Shown: positions 9,701 to 16,003 of the stretch, in pieces
Layout of the letters: each line of letters starts with the position of its first letter
Position numbering within the stretch: the first letter of the stretch is position 1
DNA from: Flavobacterium yafengii
GTDB lineage: Bacteria; Bacteroidota; Bacteroidia; Flavobacteriales; Flavobacteriaceae
DNA length: 64,000 nt
Assembly (NCBI RefSeq): GCF_030010375.1
Contig: NZ_JASCRY010000004.1
Span: forward strand, 1-64,000
Reading direction: 5' to 3'
The notes under the pieces: model-generated
What the model saw: the letters and a program-made list of their open reading frames with translations, nothing else
The model's database searches: none
Told to the model about the DNA's origin: nothing
Position numbers and translations under genes: made by a program

Positions 9701-11320
9701 ATATTAGATGAAGTCAGTTCCGGATATATTGAACGAGACCAACAAGGCCAACGAAACAGTTACAATTATAATTATTGGTCATCACCAGTAAGTATTCAAG
9801 GAGGTTTAAATAATTCGCCATATGCAATTGCAAATATTTTAAAAGATGGAACGAATTCATTGAGTCCAAATACTATCGATTTCAATGATGGTGCCTTTTA
9901 TGCAGATGTAGTTTCAAATCCTATAAAAATCAGTAACCGCTGGTTATGGTCTTACAATTCACAAACACTAAATTCAAATACGGACTTAAATGATTATTAT
10001 CAATGGAAATATGTTGGCAGTACCGGTCTGATAAAAACAGGTGAAGGGCATACTATGAAAGGTACTGGTGGTATTGCTGCAATCACAGCATTGCAAAACT
10101 ATGTCTTTACAGGAAAACCTAATTCAGGAACTATTACATTATCATTACCTTATGACCAAACGTACTTAGTAGGAAATCCTTACCCATCTGCGCTTGACGC
10201 CTATAAATTCATAAGAGATAACTTAAAAGATTGTTCAGGATGTACTAACACAGACAATGTCTTTAATGGAGCTCTGTATTTTTGGGATCATTTTGGCTTA
10301 TCCAACAATCATTATTTAGCTGAATATGAAGGTGGTTATGCAACCTATACGTTAATGGGAGGAGTTGCTGGTATTGCTGACAGTTCTTTAACTGCTACTG
10401 GAGCAGGTACAAAAGTACCAGAACGATACATCCCTGTAGCACAAGGATTTTTTGTTGATGCTTATCTAGACTCTGGATTAACAGGAGTTGAAATTCCAAC
10501 TTTAGTTAATGGTGGTACACTAACTTTTAAAAATAGCCAACGAGTATTTGTAAAAGAAAGTGGAGGGAACTCGCTCTTTATGAAAACAGCTGGAGCAACT
10601 AAATCAAGTGCAAAAGATTCAGATGCAGAAACCGAAACGAGATCAAAAATAAGACTCGGTTTTGACTCTTCACTTGGTGTTCACCGACAACTATTACTTG
10701 GAGCCGATAGTAGCACTACATCAATGTTTGACATTGGTTATGATGCCCCAATGTTTGATTTGAGTATCGATGATATGTTTTGGGAAATAAACAATATTGA
10801 ATATGTGATTCAAGCTGTTACTGATTTTAATGACAATCAAATAATCCCTTTAGGACTTACTGTAGGAAACGAAGGTAAAGTCAAAATAAAAATTGATGCT
10901 CTCGAAAACATATCTAATACAACTGAGATTTACCTCCATGATAACGTAACGGGTATTTATCATGACATTCGCAATAGTGATTTTACAATTTCATTGGCCG
11001 TTGGCGAATACCGAGACCGTTTCTCTATTCAATTCACAAACAAAACACTTGATGTTGATGAGAATAATTTGAATGACGGACTTATAGTTTTATACTCTAA
11101 CAATTATAAAGTCTTAATTATTCAAAATAAAGCTCTTGATTCAACCGTGAATGAGGTGCGTCTCTTCAATATATTAGGGCAAGCTGTGGCAAATTGGGAT
11201 GTAAAAAATGAAAATCAAACCAAAATTCAAATTCCAATCAAAAATTTAAGTTCAGGAGTATACATCGTAAAACTAAAAACTTCAAAAGGAGCGTATAGCA
11301 AAAAAATTATTATCAAATAA
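2..11320 (+). CDS. Giant T9SS-secreted repeat adhesin (5' partial)
   Basis: The reading frame is open from base 2, so the true start and signal peptide lie upstream; about 3772 residues are visible. In order there are three near-identical 89-residue units, two Ig-like units, eight 89-residue PATPATPG-type PKD-like units, six 95-residue units, two Ig-like units containing YQW, three 85-91-residue units, a jelly-roll/MAM-like stretch (visible residues about 2547-2717), a LamG/concanavalin-like domain (about 2890-3053), and a long unique region. The last 75 residues look like a type A Por sorting domain: NEVRLFNILGQ, then LSSGVYIVKL, ending in KKIIIK. The family role, known from other T9SS cargo, is export across the outer membrane and attachment to the cell surface, typically as an adhesin or for polymer contact. 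No catalytic domain is recognised. The ligand is unknown. Confidence 0.9.
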   Translation, partial: NGAGNITAGATTLTPTYTPTAADAGTSVTLTMTVTSDNACAPQTETATYTVIVNPLPTATAGGTQTICSNATATVSGASATNGTILWTENGAGNITAGATTLTPTYTPTAADAGTSVTLTMTVTSDNACAPQTQTATYTVIVNPLPTATAGGTQTICSNATATVSGASATNGTFLWTENGAGNITAGATTLTPTYTPTAADAGTSVTLTMTVTSNNACTPQTQTATYTVIVNPLPTVSIAVNPGNNICAGTSVTFTATPVNGGATPSYQWKVNGINVGTNISTFTSTSFMNTDKVTVVLTSSTACTSPVTSNLITMTVNDVVVPSVSISASSTTICPGNSIVFSALATNGGTTPSYQWMINSINTGTNSPSFSTSSLADGDIVTVRLTSNAICVSPITDISNSIPITVNPATPATPGVISGTSTVCPGISGLTYSVVAVTNATSYTWSIPTGWLITAGAGTNSITVTSGSAGQNGNISVTAGNSCGTSASNSLAVNVSPATPATPGAISGANTQCPALTGQTYSITAVTNASTYNWTVPTGWSITGGTGTNSITVTSGNPGQNGTISVTATNSCGTSSARSLAVSVSPATPATPGTITGIVTQCPALTGQTYSITAVANASNYNWTVPTGWSITGGAGTNSITVTSGTASQNGTISVTATNSCGTSTASTLAVTVSPATPVTPGVIAGTPTVCPSITGLSYSIAVVPNATTYNWTVPIGWSLTGGAGTNSITVTSGTAGQNGTISVTATNSCGTSSARTLAVTVSPATPATPGAISGTVTQCPALTGQTYSIAAVANASSYTWTVPTGWTITGGAGTSSITVTSGTAGQNGTISVTATNSCGTSTASALSVTVSPATPTLPGVISGTSTVCPAIIGLTYSIALVPNATTYTWIVPTGWSITAGVGTNSITVTSGSTGQNGTISVTATNSCGTSLARTLAVTVSPAAPAMPGAISGSVEQCISRTGLVYSISAVANASSYTWTLPLGWSITAGINTNTITVSTSGTAVAGNITVTANNSCGTSGAQTFAVSVNTAIPATPGLINGVTVICPTKTLTYSIAAVSNTSNYIWTVPTNWSITSGQGTTSIIVQVPNNASSGFVSVIATNVCGNSPPSTLQVDVNSNGGVSAGIDRIVCSGTPSITLEGAISGVINNQNEWDWVVTTGTINSPNSLSSSYTLPPGFTSGSITIKIVSNQTTVDCPEVSDEMIITVLPNPTANISVTGANPICNGSTSNITFTATPNTTLTYTVSGVAGSSTINIGASGTASLTTAALTSNTIYTLTSVSYSSTPTCIQTVSGTATVTVNTAPTVNAGGTDVVCQSPSPSPITLSGATLGGGATTGAWSITSGGGLLSSTAQTATPATVTYTPAANFSGTVTLTLTTNAPTACSPVSATRTITVNVTPTVNAGGPNTVCQSASPSAITLSGATVGGGATTGAWSITSGGGTLSNTLQTASPATVTYTPAANFSGTVTLTLTTNTPTACSPASTTRTITINAAPTVNAGGTEIICQSPTPNAITLSGASVGGGATTGAWSITSGGGTLSDIAQTANPATVTYTPAANFSGTVTLTLTTNALTACSAISTTRTITVNATPTVNAGGPNTVCQSGTPSAITLIGATVGGGATTGAWSITSGGGLLSSTAQTATPATVTYTPAANFSGTVTLTLTTNAPTGCSVISATRTITINTAPTVNAGSPDIVCQSPTPSAITLSGASIGGGATTGAWSITSGGGSLSDTAQTTTPATVTYTPAANFSGTVTLTLTTNALSGCSVISAIKTITVNAAPTINAGGTVTVCQSTIPSVITLSGASIGGGATTAAWAITLGGGSLSSTAQTATPATITYTPAANFSGTVTLTLTTNALTACSAISATRTITVNEASTVSAGINQIICSNTTATMAGSFGGGASSATWSTNGSGTFNNNTPTAIYSPSAADISSGSVTLTYTTNDPIGPCGALNANMILTIKKAVAITNQPSNTSICASFPTSLSVVAVGDGLTYQWYKGAAPSGTALVNSTNILGAQSANLNFNQANLSDDGIYYVVISGASPCATVTSAQRTLNVDQAIIISSQPVSQSLCNGSNVTFTVVADANGDPLSYQWRKNGSNITGQTASTLTINSIVSGDAANYDVVISGPAGYTCSSVQSAIATLMVTQIPTVIISYAGNPFCENITTAQPVTRTGTNAFTGGFYSYSIVSGGPTLSLDTSTGAITPSTSNAGTYTITYTTPVTGICMPVTATTTVTITQIPTATISYTGTPFCNSTPTDQAVNLSGTNAYTGGTYSAPSGLTINATTGAISPSSSTAGTYIVTYTIPASGGCGITSVTTSVTINPLPVATFNYGSTTFCKSAANPLLTFTGGGVAGIFSSTPAGLSINSSTGAINLATSTAGTYTVVNTIAASGGCIAVTHSQSLTIHPVTIGGSITGFFSATPTVISNIITACHLGSGTLNLNSTVGNILRWEYTTNGGVTWVPIANTSTVNNFTNISQTTLYRAVIESGACGLAYSAIAIVNVIPPNIKPDPVSASPSTLCLGSSSLFTSQSSYGTGQFLQGGDFQTGQLNTQDPRGWLVDGSPGGYTASANNTSSNHWAGTNPHPFPGGIIYDSGDPKFAIANGPLTTTLQTPIFNSLGLTTFSFGFDQAYKLLTGDRILIELSLNGGASYTVTLQDITGPAQSALFNTFANDNTSFDLQNYIGQTQLRVKFTFIGANTNSAWALDNFKFPDAPPNQTIEWTDEDGNIISTINTVNITPVSPGVQVYGVTTLINGCRSSGIDGTEFVTVNVNFAYAGKDLAIVAADCGNNTVTLNAYDNRLTAAQNIAKGAWDNNYITDTAIGTGATGKWTIKSSTAISPCNIATFFPNDTDPNATFTGDAGTYVLSWTAAGCSDDVTVVLTDCSTINFDGTNDNITFKDNYDLTTPFSIEVWVKPNSVTGTQTIFSKRDSNNLATGYDLKLTGDKISFNWNGAGTVISNNAISTNRWYHIAVTFSGTTYRLYIDGIEVKNVSGTLPTSNDFDCILGAMNRFGSQPVSYFNGWMDEVKIWNKALTPEQLHQIMNQEISSNGTAVTGVIVPVDVNGLSWTTDLLGYYQMSSISCGYLNPTKGTAVGKLRNITSAQEQTAPIPYTSRVNGQDWGTDTTWTHFNVWDAPNSLGVDNSTPIDWNIVQISHNINSGNKDITVLGLLSTAGKLTMADPVVTNPIENNDGQGLWITLYLLLNGNIDLVGQSQLVQKRYTATQYDDSILDEVSSGYIERDQQGQRNSYNYNYWSSPVSIQGGLNNSPYAIANILKDGTNSLSPNTIDFNDGAFYADVVSNPIKISNRWLWSYNSQTLNSNTDLNDYYQWKYVGSTGLIKTGEGHTMKGTGGIAAITALQNYVFTGKPNSGTITLSLPYDQTYLVGNPYPSALDAYKFIRDNLKDCSGCTNTDNVFNGALYFWDHFGLSNNHYLAEYEGGYATYTLMGGVAGIADSSLTATGAGTKVPERYIPVAQGFFVDAYLDSGLTGVEIPTLVNGGTLTFKNSQRVFVKESGGNSLFMKTAGATKSSAKDSDAETETRSKIRLGFDSSLGVHRQLLLGADSSTTSMFDIGYDAPMFDLSIDDMFWEINNIEYVIQAVTDFNDNQIIPLGLTVGNEGKVKIKIDALENISNTTEIYLHDNVTGIYHDIRNSDFTISLAVGEYRDRFSIQFTNKTLDVDENNLNDGLIVLYSNNYKVLIIQNKALDSTVNEVRLFNILGQAVANWDVKNENQTKIQIPIKNLSSGVYIVKLKTSKGAYSKKIIIK
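1232..3367 (+). repeat. Tandem 267-bp repeat array B (8 units, PKD-like)
   Basis: Equivalent codons of the PATPATPG motif fall at 1232, 1499, 1766, 2033, 2300, 2567, 2834 and 3101, exactly 267 bp apart. The consensus unit has a cysteine pair (TxCP and SCGTS) and TVPTGWSITGG. Units 2-6 are most alike; units 7 and 8 have drifted. Confidence 0.95.
3917..5626 (+). repeat. Tandem 285-bp repeat array C (6 units)
   Basis: Unit starts (APTVNAGG or equivalent) fall at 3917, 4202, 4487, 4772, 5057 and 5342, exactly 285 bp (95 residues) apart. Each unit contains a GGGATTGAWSIT-type motif and YTPAANFSGTVTLTLTTN. A related but divergent unit follows at 5627. Confidence 0.95.
6446..7233 (+). repeat. Three divergent 85-91-residue Ig/cadherin-like units
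   Basis: Units begin at about 6446, 6719 and 6974. Each has a Y.G..FC motif near its start and a TGAI..STS.AGTY motif near its end. Spacing is 273 then 255 bp, so unlike arrays A-C this set is not length-locked. Confidence 0.8.
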
Positions 11321-11466
11321 AATGTATGTTTCCAGTAGTTAATCAGATTCGATTAAGTAAATATTAATCTGAATTTTAATAATTGATTTAAATTATTATT
11401 TATATTTGAATTATAATTTTGGATTTATATCCAAAGAAAAAAGAAAAACTATTTAAATTTATAAAA

Positions 11467-11700
11467 ATGAAAAAGATAATAGCATGTATAGCAATTGCAT
11501 TTCTGACTGTAAATCTTAGTGCGCAAGAAAGTAAAACTGCCACAAAAGAAAAAGCTAAAAAAGAATCCTGTTGCGCTAAAAAAGATTCAAAATCAAAAGC
11601 GATGAGTGCTGACGAAATAGAAAAATGTCAAGCAAAATGCAAGGCCGAAGGAAAAAAGTGTGATGCATCATCAGCAAAAGCAAGTGGAAAAAAATGTTAA
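11467..11700 (+). CDS. Small secreted Cys/Lys-rich protein
   Basis: This 77-residue protein is not assigned to a family. I chose the ATG at 11467 because it opens a clear signal peptide (MKKIIACIAIAFL, with probable cleavage near LSAQ). An in-frame TTG at 11419 would only add a charged leader. The mature part is short and very rich in lysine and cysteine, with a CC pair, a CQAKC motif and two KKC motifs, six cysteines after the signal. Such composition suits metal binding or disulfide cross-linking in the periplasm, but that is inference. It lies directly downstream of the giant adhesin with its own leader and is followed by a strong hairpin. Confidence 0.75.
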   Translation: MKKIIACIAIAFLTVNLSAQESKTATKEKAKKESCCAKKDSKSKAMSADEIEKCQAKCKAEGKKCDASSAKASGKKC

Positions 11701-11730
11701 TCTAAACAATATAAATTTTAATTTCCTATA

Positions 11731-11761
11731 AAAAACGCCTCTAGATTTAGAGGCGTTTTTC
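11731..11761. terminator. Bidirectional intrinsic terminator
   Basis: The perfect stem AACGCCTCTA / TAGAGGCGTT has a 4-base loop (11744-11747) and flanking A and T runs. It sits between two convergent genes and can serve both. Confidence 0.9.
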
Positions 11762-11786
11762 TATTTTCATAAACAACTACGTATTT

Positions 11787-12239
11787 TTATTTAACTCTTA
11801 CACTCCATTCAAAATCCATTTCAGAAACTTGAACTCCTTTTTCATCCGTTCCAATAGACTTCATCCAGAAGGTTTCTCCTTCTCCAGTAGCAATTGTTTT
11901 TTCAATTGCTTCTTCAATTAAATGACCATCGGTACAGGTAAAAGTGATTCTACCCGTTGCTTTTTTGGTAAAATTTCCTTTATTGTTTGCAACAAGCATT
12001 GATATTTTTCTGCCGCTTTTTTGGATTTGAAACATCACCAAAGCTCCTGTAGAAAGCTCGGCAGCCATCGCTTGCACTGCAAAATACATGGAATTAAAGG
12101 GATTTTGATTAATCCAACGGTGTTTTACTGATACCACACATTTGTTTTCATCGATCTCTTTTACACGTACTCCACAGATAAATGCCGACGGTAATTTAAA
12201 TAAGAGAAATTTATTAAGTTTTGACGCTGTAAGTTTCAT
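11787..12239 (-). CDS. DUF4442 family hotdog-fold protein
   Basis: This 150-residue protein resembles DUF4442, a group in the hotdog-fold (PaaI/YiiD-like thioesterase) superfamily. Supporting motifs are the central region NPFNSMYFAVQAMAAELSTG, which matches the hot-dog helix, and the following strands with KATGRITFTC. The biochemical substrate is not known for this family, and acyl-CoA or acyl-carrier thioesterase activity is only a superfamily inference. No signal peptide is present, so it should be cytoplasmic. The gene stands alone on the minus strand, converging on the small Cys-rich gene across a shared terminator. Confidence 0.75.
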   Translation of the reverse strand: MKLTASKLNKFLLFKLPSAFICGVRVKEIDENKCVVSVKHRWINQNPFNSMYFAVQAMAAELSTGALVMFQIQKSGRKISMLVANNKGNFTKKATGRITFTCTDGHLIEEAIEKTIATGEGETFWMKSIGTDEKGVQVSEMDFEWSVRVK

Positions 12240-12443
12240 ATGTAGCTACTTTTTGTTTTGTTTTTTAGAAATATGGTATCGCCATTCTTCTTTATTTTTT
12301 TGTGATTTTGAATCATGGCGAGTTCATTATCGCTAGGTTTTTTGCTAAAATACAAAAAAATACTATGCGTACATATTAAATTAATTTGTTAATTTTATGT
12401 TAATATTTGGTACTATGCGAAACAAGATACTGTCTTTTAGATA

Positions 12444-12451
12444 TATATTTG
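12444..12451 (+). promoter_or_regulatory. Bacteroidota -7 box TATATTTG
   Basis: TATATTTG matches the Bacteroidota sigma -7 consensus TAnnTTTG and lies 28 bases before the DUF4870 ATG. A TTTG at 12416-12419 could be the -33 element, but the spacer of 24 is a little long. Confidence 0.55.
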
Positions 12452-12479
12452 CATAAGAAATTACTATATACTTTTAATC

Positions 12480-12935
12480 ATGGAAACAACTACCGAAAAA
12501 AACACCGCAACATTTACTCATTTGAGTGCATTGACTCAATATTTTATTCCTTTTGGAAATTATATTTTTCCAATAATACTTTGGACTTCAAAAAAGGAAA
12601 GTTCAGAATTTGTGGATCACCACGGAAAACAAGTACTTAATTTTCAGTTAAGTTTATTATTGTATTCTTTAGTGCTGATACTAATTGCAGTTCCAACATT
12701 TTTAATTACACTGTTTAAAAATGTTCCTTTCGAAGCTGTAGTAAATGATCACGATTTTGTTTTTAGAAATTTTAACTTTGAAGGAAACATTGGAATGTTA
12801 ACAGTAGGATTAGTTGCTGTTTTAGTTTTTGGTCTTTTGAAAGTGGCTGAATTCTTTTTAATCATTTATGCTTCAATCAAAACATCAAATGGAGAAAAAT
12901 ATAAATATCCAATAACGATTCCTTTTATTAAGTAG
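12480..12935 (+). CDS. DUF4870 domain membrane protein
   Basis: This 151-residue protein is of the DUF4870 (Tic20-like small membrane protein) type. It shows HLSALTQYFIPFGNYIFPIILW near the N-terminus, a hydrophilic EFVDHHGKQVLNFQ turn, and a hydrophobic C-terminal half. Three hydrophobic stretches are visible at about residues 21-36, 51-80 and 104-132. The HHGKQ..NFQ motif is characteristic of the family. Function is unknown. It sits 149 bp upstream of the PadR-PspC-DUF2807 genes on the same strand and in flavobacteria is often found with them, which suggests an envelope-homeostasis role (inference). Confidence 0.8.
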   Translation: METTTEKNTATFTHLSALTQYFIPFGNYIFPIILWTSKKESSEFVDHHGKQVLNFQLSLLLYSLVLILIAVPTFLITLFKNVPFEAVVNDHDFVFRNFNFEGNIGMLTVGLVAVLVFGLLKVAEFFLIIYASIKTSNGEKYKYPITIPFIK

Positions 12936-13084
12936 GAAAAATAAAATCGATTAAAAGAGAATAGACGTAATAAATAAAGTGACCCAAATAGTAAGGAGCG
13001 ATTGCTTCACTCCACGCAACCACAAATCAATCATCAATCAAAAAATGAATCGTTTAATCAACACAAAATCAAAAAAAAGAAATT

Positions 13085-13417
13085 ATGAACATTGAAAACA
13101 CAAAAGCCCAGATGCGTAAAGGTGTTCTCGAGTTTTGCATCTTATCCGTATTAAAAGAAAAAGATGCATACACATCGGAAATATTGGACACATTAAAAAA
13201 CGCAAAATTATTAGTCGTGGAGGGAACCATTTACCCGCTGCTAACCCGATTAAAAAATGATGGATTACTCAACTATCGTTGGGAAGAATCAACATCAGGA
13301 CCACCAAGAAAATATTACGGTCTAACTGAAATAGGACAAACATTTTTAAAAGAACTTAGTAGCACCTGGACTGAATTATCAGATGCCGTAAACCTTATAA
13401 CCAACCAAAAACAATAG
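13085..13417 (+). CDS. PadR family transcriptional regulator
   Basis: This 110-residue single-domain winged-helix protein carries the PadR hallmarks MRKGVLEFCILSVL at the first helix, a central recognition segment VVEGTIYPLLTRLKNDGLL, and the wing WEESTSGPPRKYYGLTEIG. PadR proteins bind palindromic operators as dimers and usually repress neighbouring genes, often in membrane-stress or efflux contexts. The stop is two bases from the PspC ATG, so the two genes are almost certainly cotranscribed. The likely target is its own operon (inference). Confidence 0.9.
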   Translation: MNIENTKAQMRKGVLEFCILSVLKEKDAYTSEILDTLKNAKLLVVEGTIYPLLTRLKNDGLLNYRWEESTSGPPRKYYGLTEIGQTFLKELSSTWTELSDAVNLITNQKQ

Positions 13418-13419
13418 TC

Positions 13420-15180
13420 ATGAACAAAACTGTAAATATAAATCTAGGCGGAATGTTCTTTCATATAGATGAAGATGCATACCAAAAATTAACTCGATAT
13501 TTTGATGCCATAAAACGTTCTTTATCAAATTCATCAGGGCATGATGAAATCATAAAAGATATCGAAATGCGTGTTTCAGAATTATTGAATGAGAAACAAA
13601 TAAGCGACAAACATGTTGTGGGTTTAAAAGATGTAGATGAGGTTATTGCCGTAATGGGACAACCAGAAGATTACATTATTGAAGATGAGTTGAAAGGTTC
13701 TCAAAACTTTAGTGACAGTTCAAACAGAAGAACAAAAAAATTATACCGCGATAAAGAAAAAGGTATGATTGGTGGTGTTGCATCTGGATTAGGACATTAT
13801 TTTGGAATTGATTCCGTATGGATCAGAATCGTTCTAATACTATTAGTTTTTGCTGGATTTGGAACTGGAATTTTAGCGTATATCATTCTTTGGATTGTTA
13901 CTCCTGAAGCCGTTACCACATCAGAAAAACTTGAAATGACTGGAGAACCCGTAAATATTTCGAATATCGAAAAAAAAGTACGTGAAGAGTTTGAAAGCGT
14001 TTCTGGTAAAATAAAAAATGTGGATTACGATAAATATGGCAATCAAATAAAAACGGGTGCCGGGAAAATAGGAAGCTCTTTTGGTGATTTTATCATGACA
14101 GTTTTCAAGATTTTTGCAAAGTTTTTGGGTGTAATTTTAATCATCACAGGAATTGCAACATTAGTTTCTTTACTAATTGCTGTTTTCACTTTAGGTTCTT
14201 CAGATTTTATTGATGTGCCATGGCAGAGTTTCATTGAAGCAGGAAATTTCACGGATTACCCAATATGGTCTTTTGGATTGTTAATGTTCTTTGCTGTTGG
14301 AATTCCGTTCTTTTTCTTGACACTTTTAGGTTTCAAATTATTGTCTCCAACCATGAAATCAATTGGAAACATAGCTAAATACACATTATTGGCACTTTGG
14401 ATAATTGCAATAGCGATATTAATTTCGATAGGAATAAAACAAGCATCAGAAGTGGCTTATGAAGGAAAAACAGTTCAGAAGGAAACGATTAATGTATTGC
14501 CAAATGATACTTTGTTTGTAAAATTTAGATACAATGAGTATTACACAAAAGACATTGACGACAGAGAAAGCTTCAAGTTTGTTCAGGATTCAGCTAACAC
14601 CCAATTGATTTATTCCAATAATGTGAGTCTAGAAATTTTACGCACAGACGAAAAATTACCTTTCATTCAAATTGAAAAAATTGCTAGAGGTAAATCATTT
14701 CAAGATGCAAAACGAAGAGCTGAAAAAATAAAATACGCTATCAAAATTGAAGGAAATCAGTTGATTCTAGACAATTATTTATTGACAGAAGTAGCTAATA
14801 AATTCCGTGACCAGGAAGTAGAAATATTTTTATACCTCCCAGAAGGGATTCTGTTGAAACCAGATACTTCAGTACAAAATTACGACAGATCTGATGATTC
14901 ATTTTTCAACTTACACTACAGTTCAGACAATTACATTTACAAAGTAGAAAATTCTCAAATAAAATGTTTAAATTGTCCTGCTGATGAAAATGAATATAAT
15001 GATGTTGATGTAAATGAAAACGGTGATAATGTAGAAGTAAACATTACTGGAAAAGTAACCGAAAATGACAGTATTACAACTACTACTGTAAAAGTAAACG
15101 GCGAAACGGTAACAGTGAATGAAGCTGGAACCAAAAAAGGCTTATCAGTAAGCAAAAACGGTGTAATCATTAAAAATTAA
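13420..15180 (+). CDS. PspC domain-containing membrane protein
   Basis: This 586-residue protein has a cytoplasmic N-terminal stretch, a PspC domain at about residues 106-165 (KKLYRDKEKGMIGGVASGLG followed by a hydrophobic segment), and three further hydrophobic stretches up to about residue 345. A long extracytoplasmic C-terminal part is rich in Asp and Asn. PspC domains take part in sensing membrane damage in the phage-shock response. The architecture here is the long Bacteroidota form, not the 120-residue enterobacterial PspC. It is flanked by PadR (2 bp) and a DUF2807 lipoprotein (4 bp), forming a tight three-gene operon. Confidence 0.88.
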   Translation: MNKTVNINLGGMFFHIDEDAYQKLTRYFDAIKRSLSNSSGHDEIIKDIEMRVSELLNEKQISDKHVVGLKDVDEVIAVMGQPEDYIIEDELKGSQNFSDSSNRRTKKLYRDKEKGMIGGVASGLGHYFGIDSVWIRIVLILLVFAGFGTGILAYIILWIVTPEAVTTSEKLEMTGEPVNISNIEKKVREEFESVSGKIKNVDYDKYGNQIKTGAGKIGSSFGDFIMTVFKIFAKFLGVILIITGIATLVSLLIAVFTLGSSDFIDVPWQSFIEAGNFTDYPIWSFGLLMFFAVGIPFFFLTLLGFKLLSPTMKSIGNIAKYTLLALWIIAIAILISIGIKQASEVAYEGKTVQKETINVLPNDTLFVKFRYNEYYTKDIDDRESFKFVQDSANTQLIYSNNVSLEILRTDEKLPFIQIEKIARGKSFQDAKRRAEKIKYAIKIEGNQLILDNYLLTEVANKFRDQEVEIFLYLPEGILLKPDTSVQNYDRSDDSFFNLHYSSDNYIYKVENSQIKCLNCPADENEYNDVDVNENGDNVEVNITGKVTENDSITTTTVKVNGETVTVNEAGTKKGLSVSKNGVIIKN

Positions 15181-15184
15181 AGCT

Positions 15185-15925
15185 ATGTTAAAAATCATCA
15201 CATTAATTACAAAATTTATTCTGGTTGCGTTAACTGCCTTACTATTCGCATCGTGTAACCATTCCATTAATTTGAAATCAATTGAAGGAAGCGGGAATGT
15301 CACCACCGAAAGAAGAAATGTGGAGGGTGATTTCAAAAGCATAGAAGTCAGCAATGCTATCGATCTTGTCATTGAACAATCAGACGTAACTGAAATAGTA
15401 GTTGAGGCTGATGATAATTTGCAGAAACATATCATTACCAAAGTTGAAAATGGTACACTCGTTATTTCTTGTGATAAAAATTCTTTTATCAATACGAAAT
15501 CTAAAAAAGTAACTGTAAAAATGCCTGTTATTGAGCAATTAGAAGCCAATAGCAGTGCGTCAATAACTAGCAGAAACACTATAAAAGGAGAAAATATCAC
15601 ACTAAATACTTCTAGTGCAGGAACTATTGACCTGAATATAGAAGCAGATGATATCACTTGTGATTCCAGTAGCGGTAGCAGCATCACCATTAATGGAATG
15701 GGATTAAAAATGAAAGCAAATGCATCAAGTGGAAGCGAAATTGACGCCAAAAACTTATTAGCAAATGAAGTTAATGCCGAAGCTTCCAGTGGAGCTACCA
15801 TAAGTGTTCACCCTATTGTGAGTCTGGATGCCGAAGCCTCTAGCGGAGGAAGCATAAACTACAATAAAGTTCCAAAATCAATTCGAAAAGAAACCAATTC
15901 CGGAGGAAGTATTCATCAAGAATAA
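15185..15925 (+). CDS. DUF2807 (head GIN) lipoprotein
   Basis: This 246-residue protein has a lipoprotein signal peptide with lipobox LFASC (Cys24), so it is probably membrane-anchored in the periplasm or outer membrane. The body is a DUF2807 right-handed beta-helix-like domain. It opens with EGSGNVTTERRNV..F.SIEVSNAIDLVIEQ and continues with short strands separated by Ser/Gly turns such as ASSGS and SSGGS. The domain's function is not established. Four bases separate it from PspC upstream, and a terminator follows. Confidence 0.85.
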   Translation: MLKIITLITKFILVALTALLFASCNHSINLKSIEGSGNVTTERRNVEGDFKSIEVSNAIDLVIEQSDVTEIVVEADDNLQKHIITKVENGTLVISCDKNSFINTKSKKVTVKMPVIEQLEANSSASITSRNTIKGENITLNTSSAGTIDLNIEADDITCDSSSGSSITINGMGLKMKANASSGSEIDAKNLLANEVNAEASSGATISVHPIVSLDAEASSGGSINYNKVPKSIRKETNSGGSIHQE

Positions 15926-15945
15926 CAAATCATTTTACTAAAATC

Positions 15946-15977
15946 AAAAAATCATCCATCACAAGTGGATGATTTTT
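15946..15977 (+). terminator. Intrinsic terminator after the PspC operon
   Basis: The stem AAAAATCATCCA / TGGATGATTTTT is followed by a run of T. It closes the PadR-PspC-DUF2807 unit. Confidence 0.85.
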
Positions 15978-16003
15978 TTATATTTGTGTAGACTCTAATT
16001 CAA

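Noticed and set aside
15145..15801. 218-codon frame on the minus strand
   Set aside because: It lies fully antisense to the well-supported DUF2807 lipoprotein gene and resembles nothing known.
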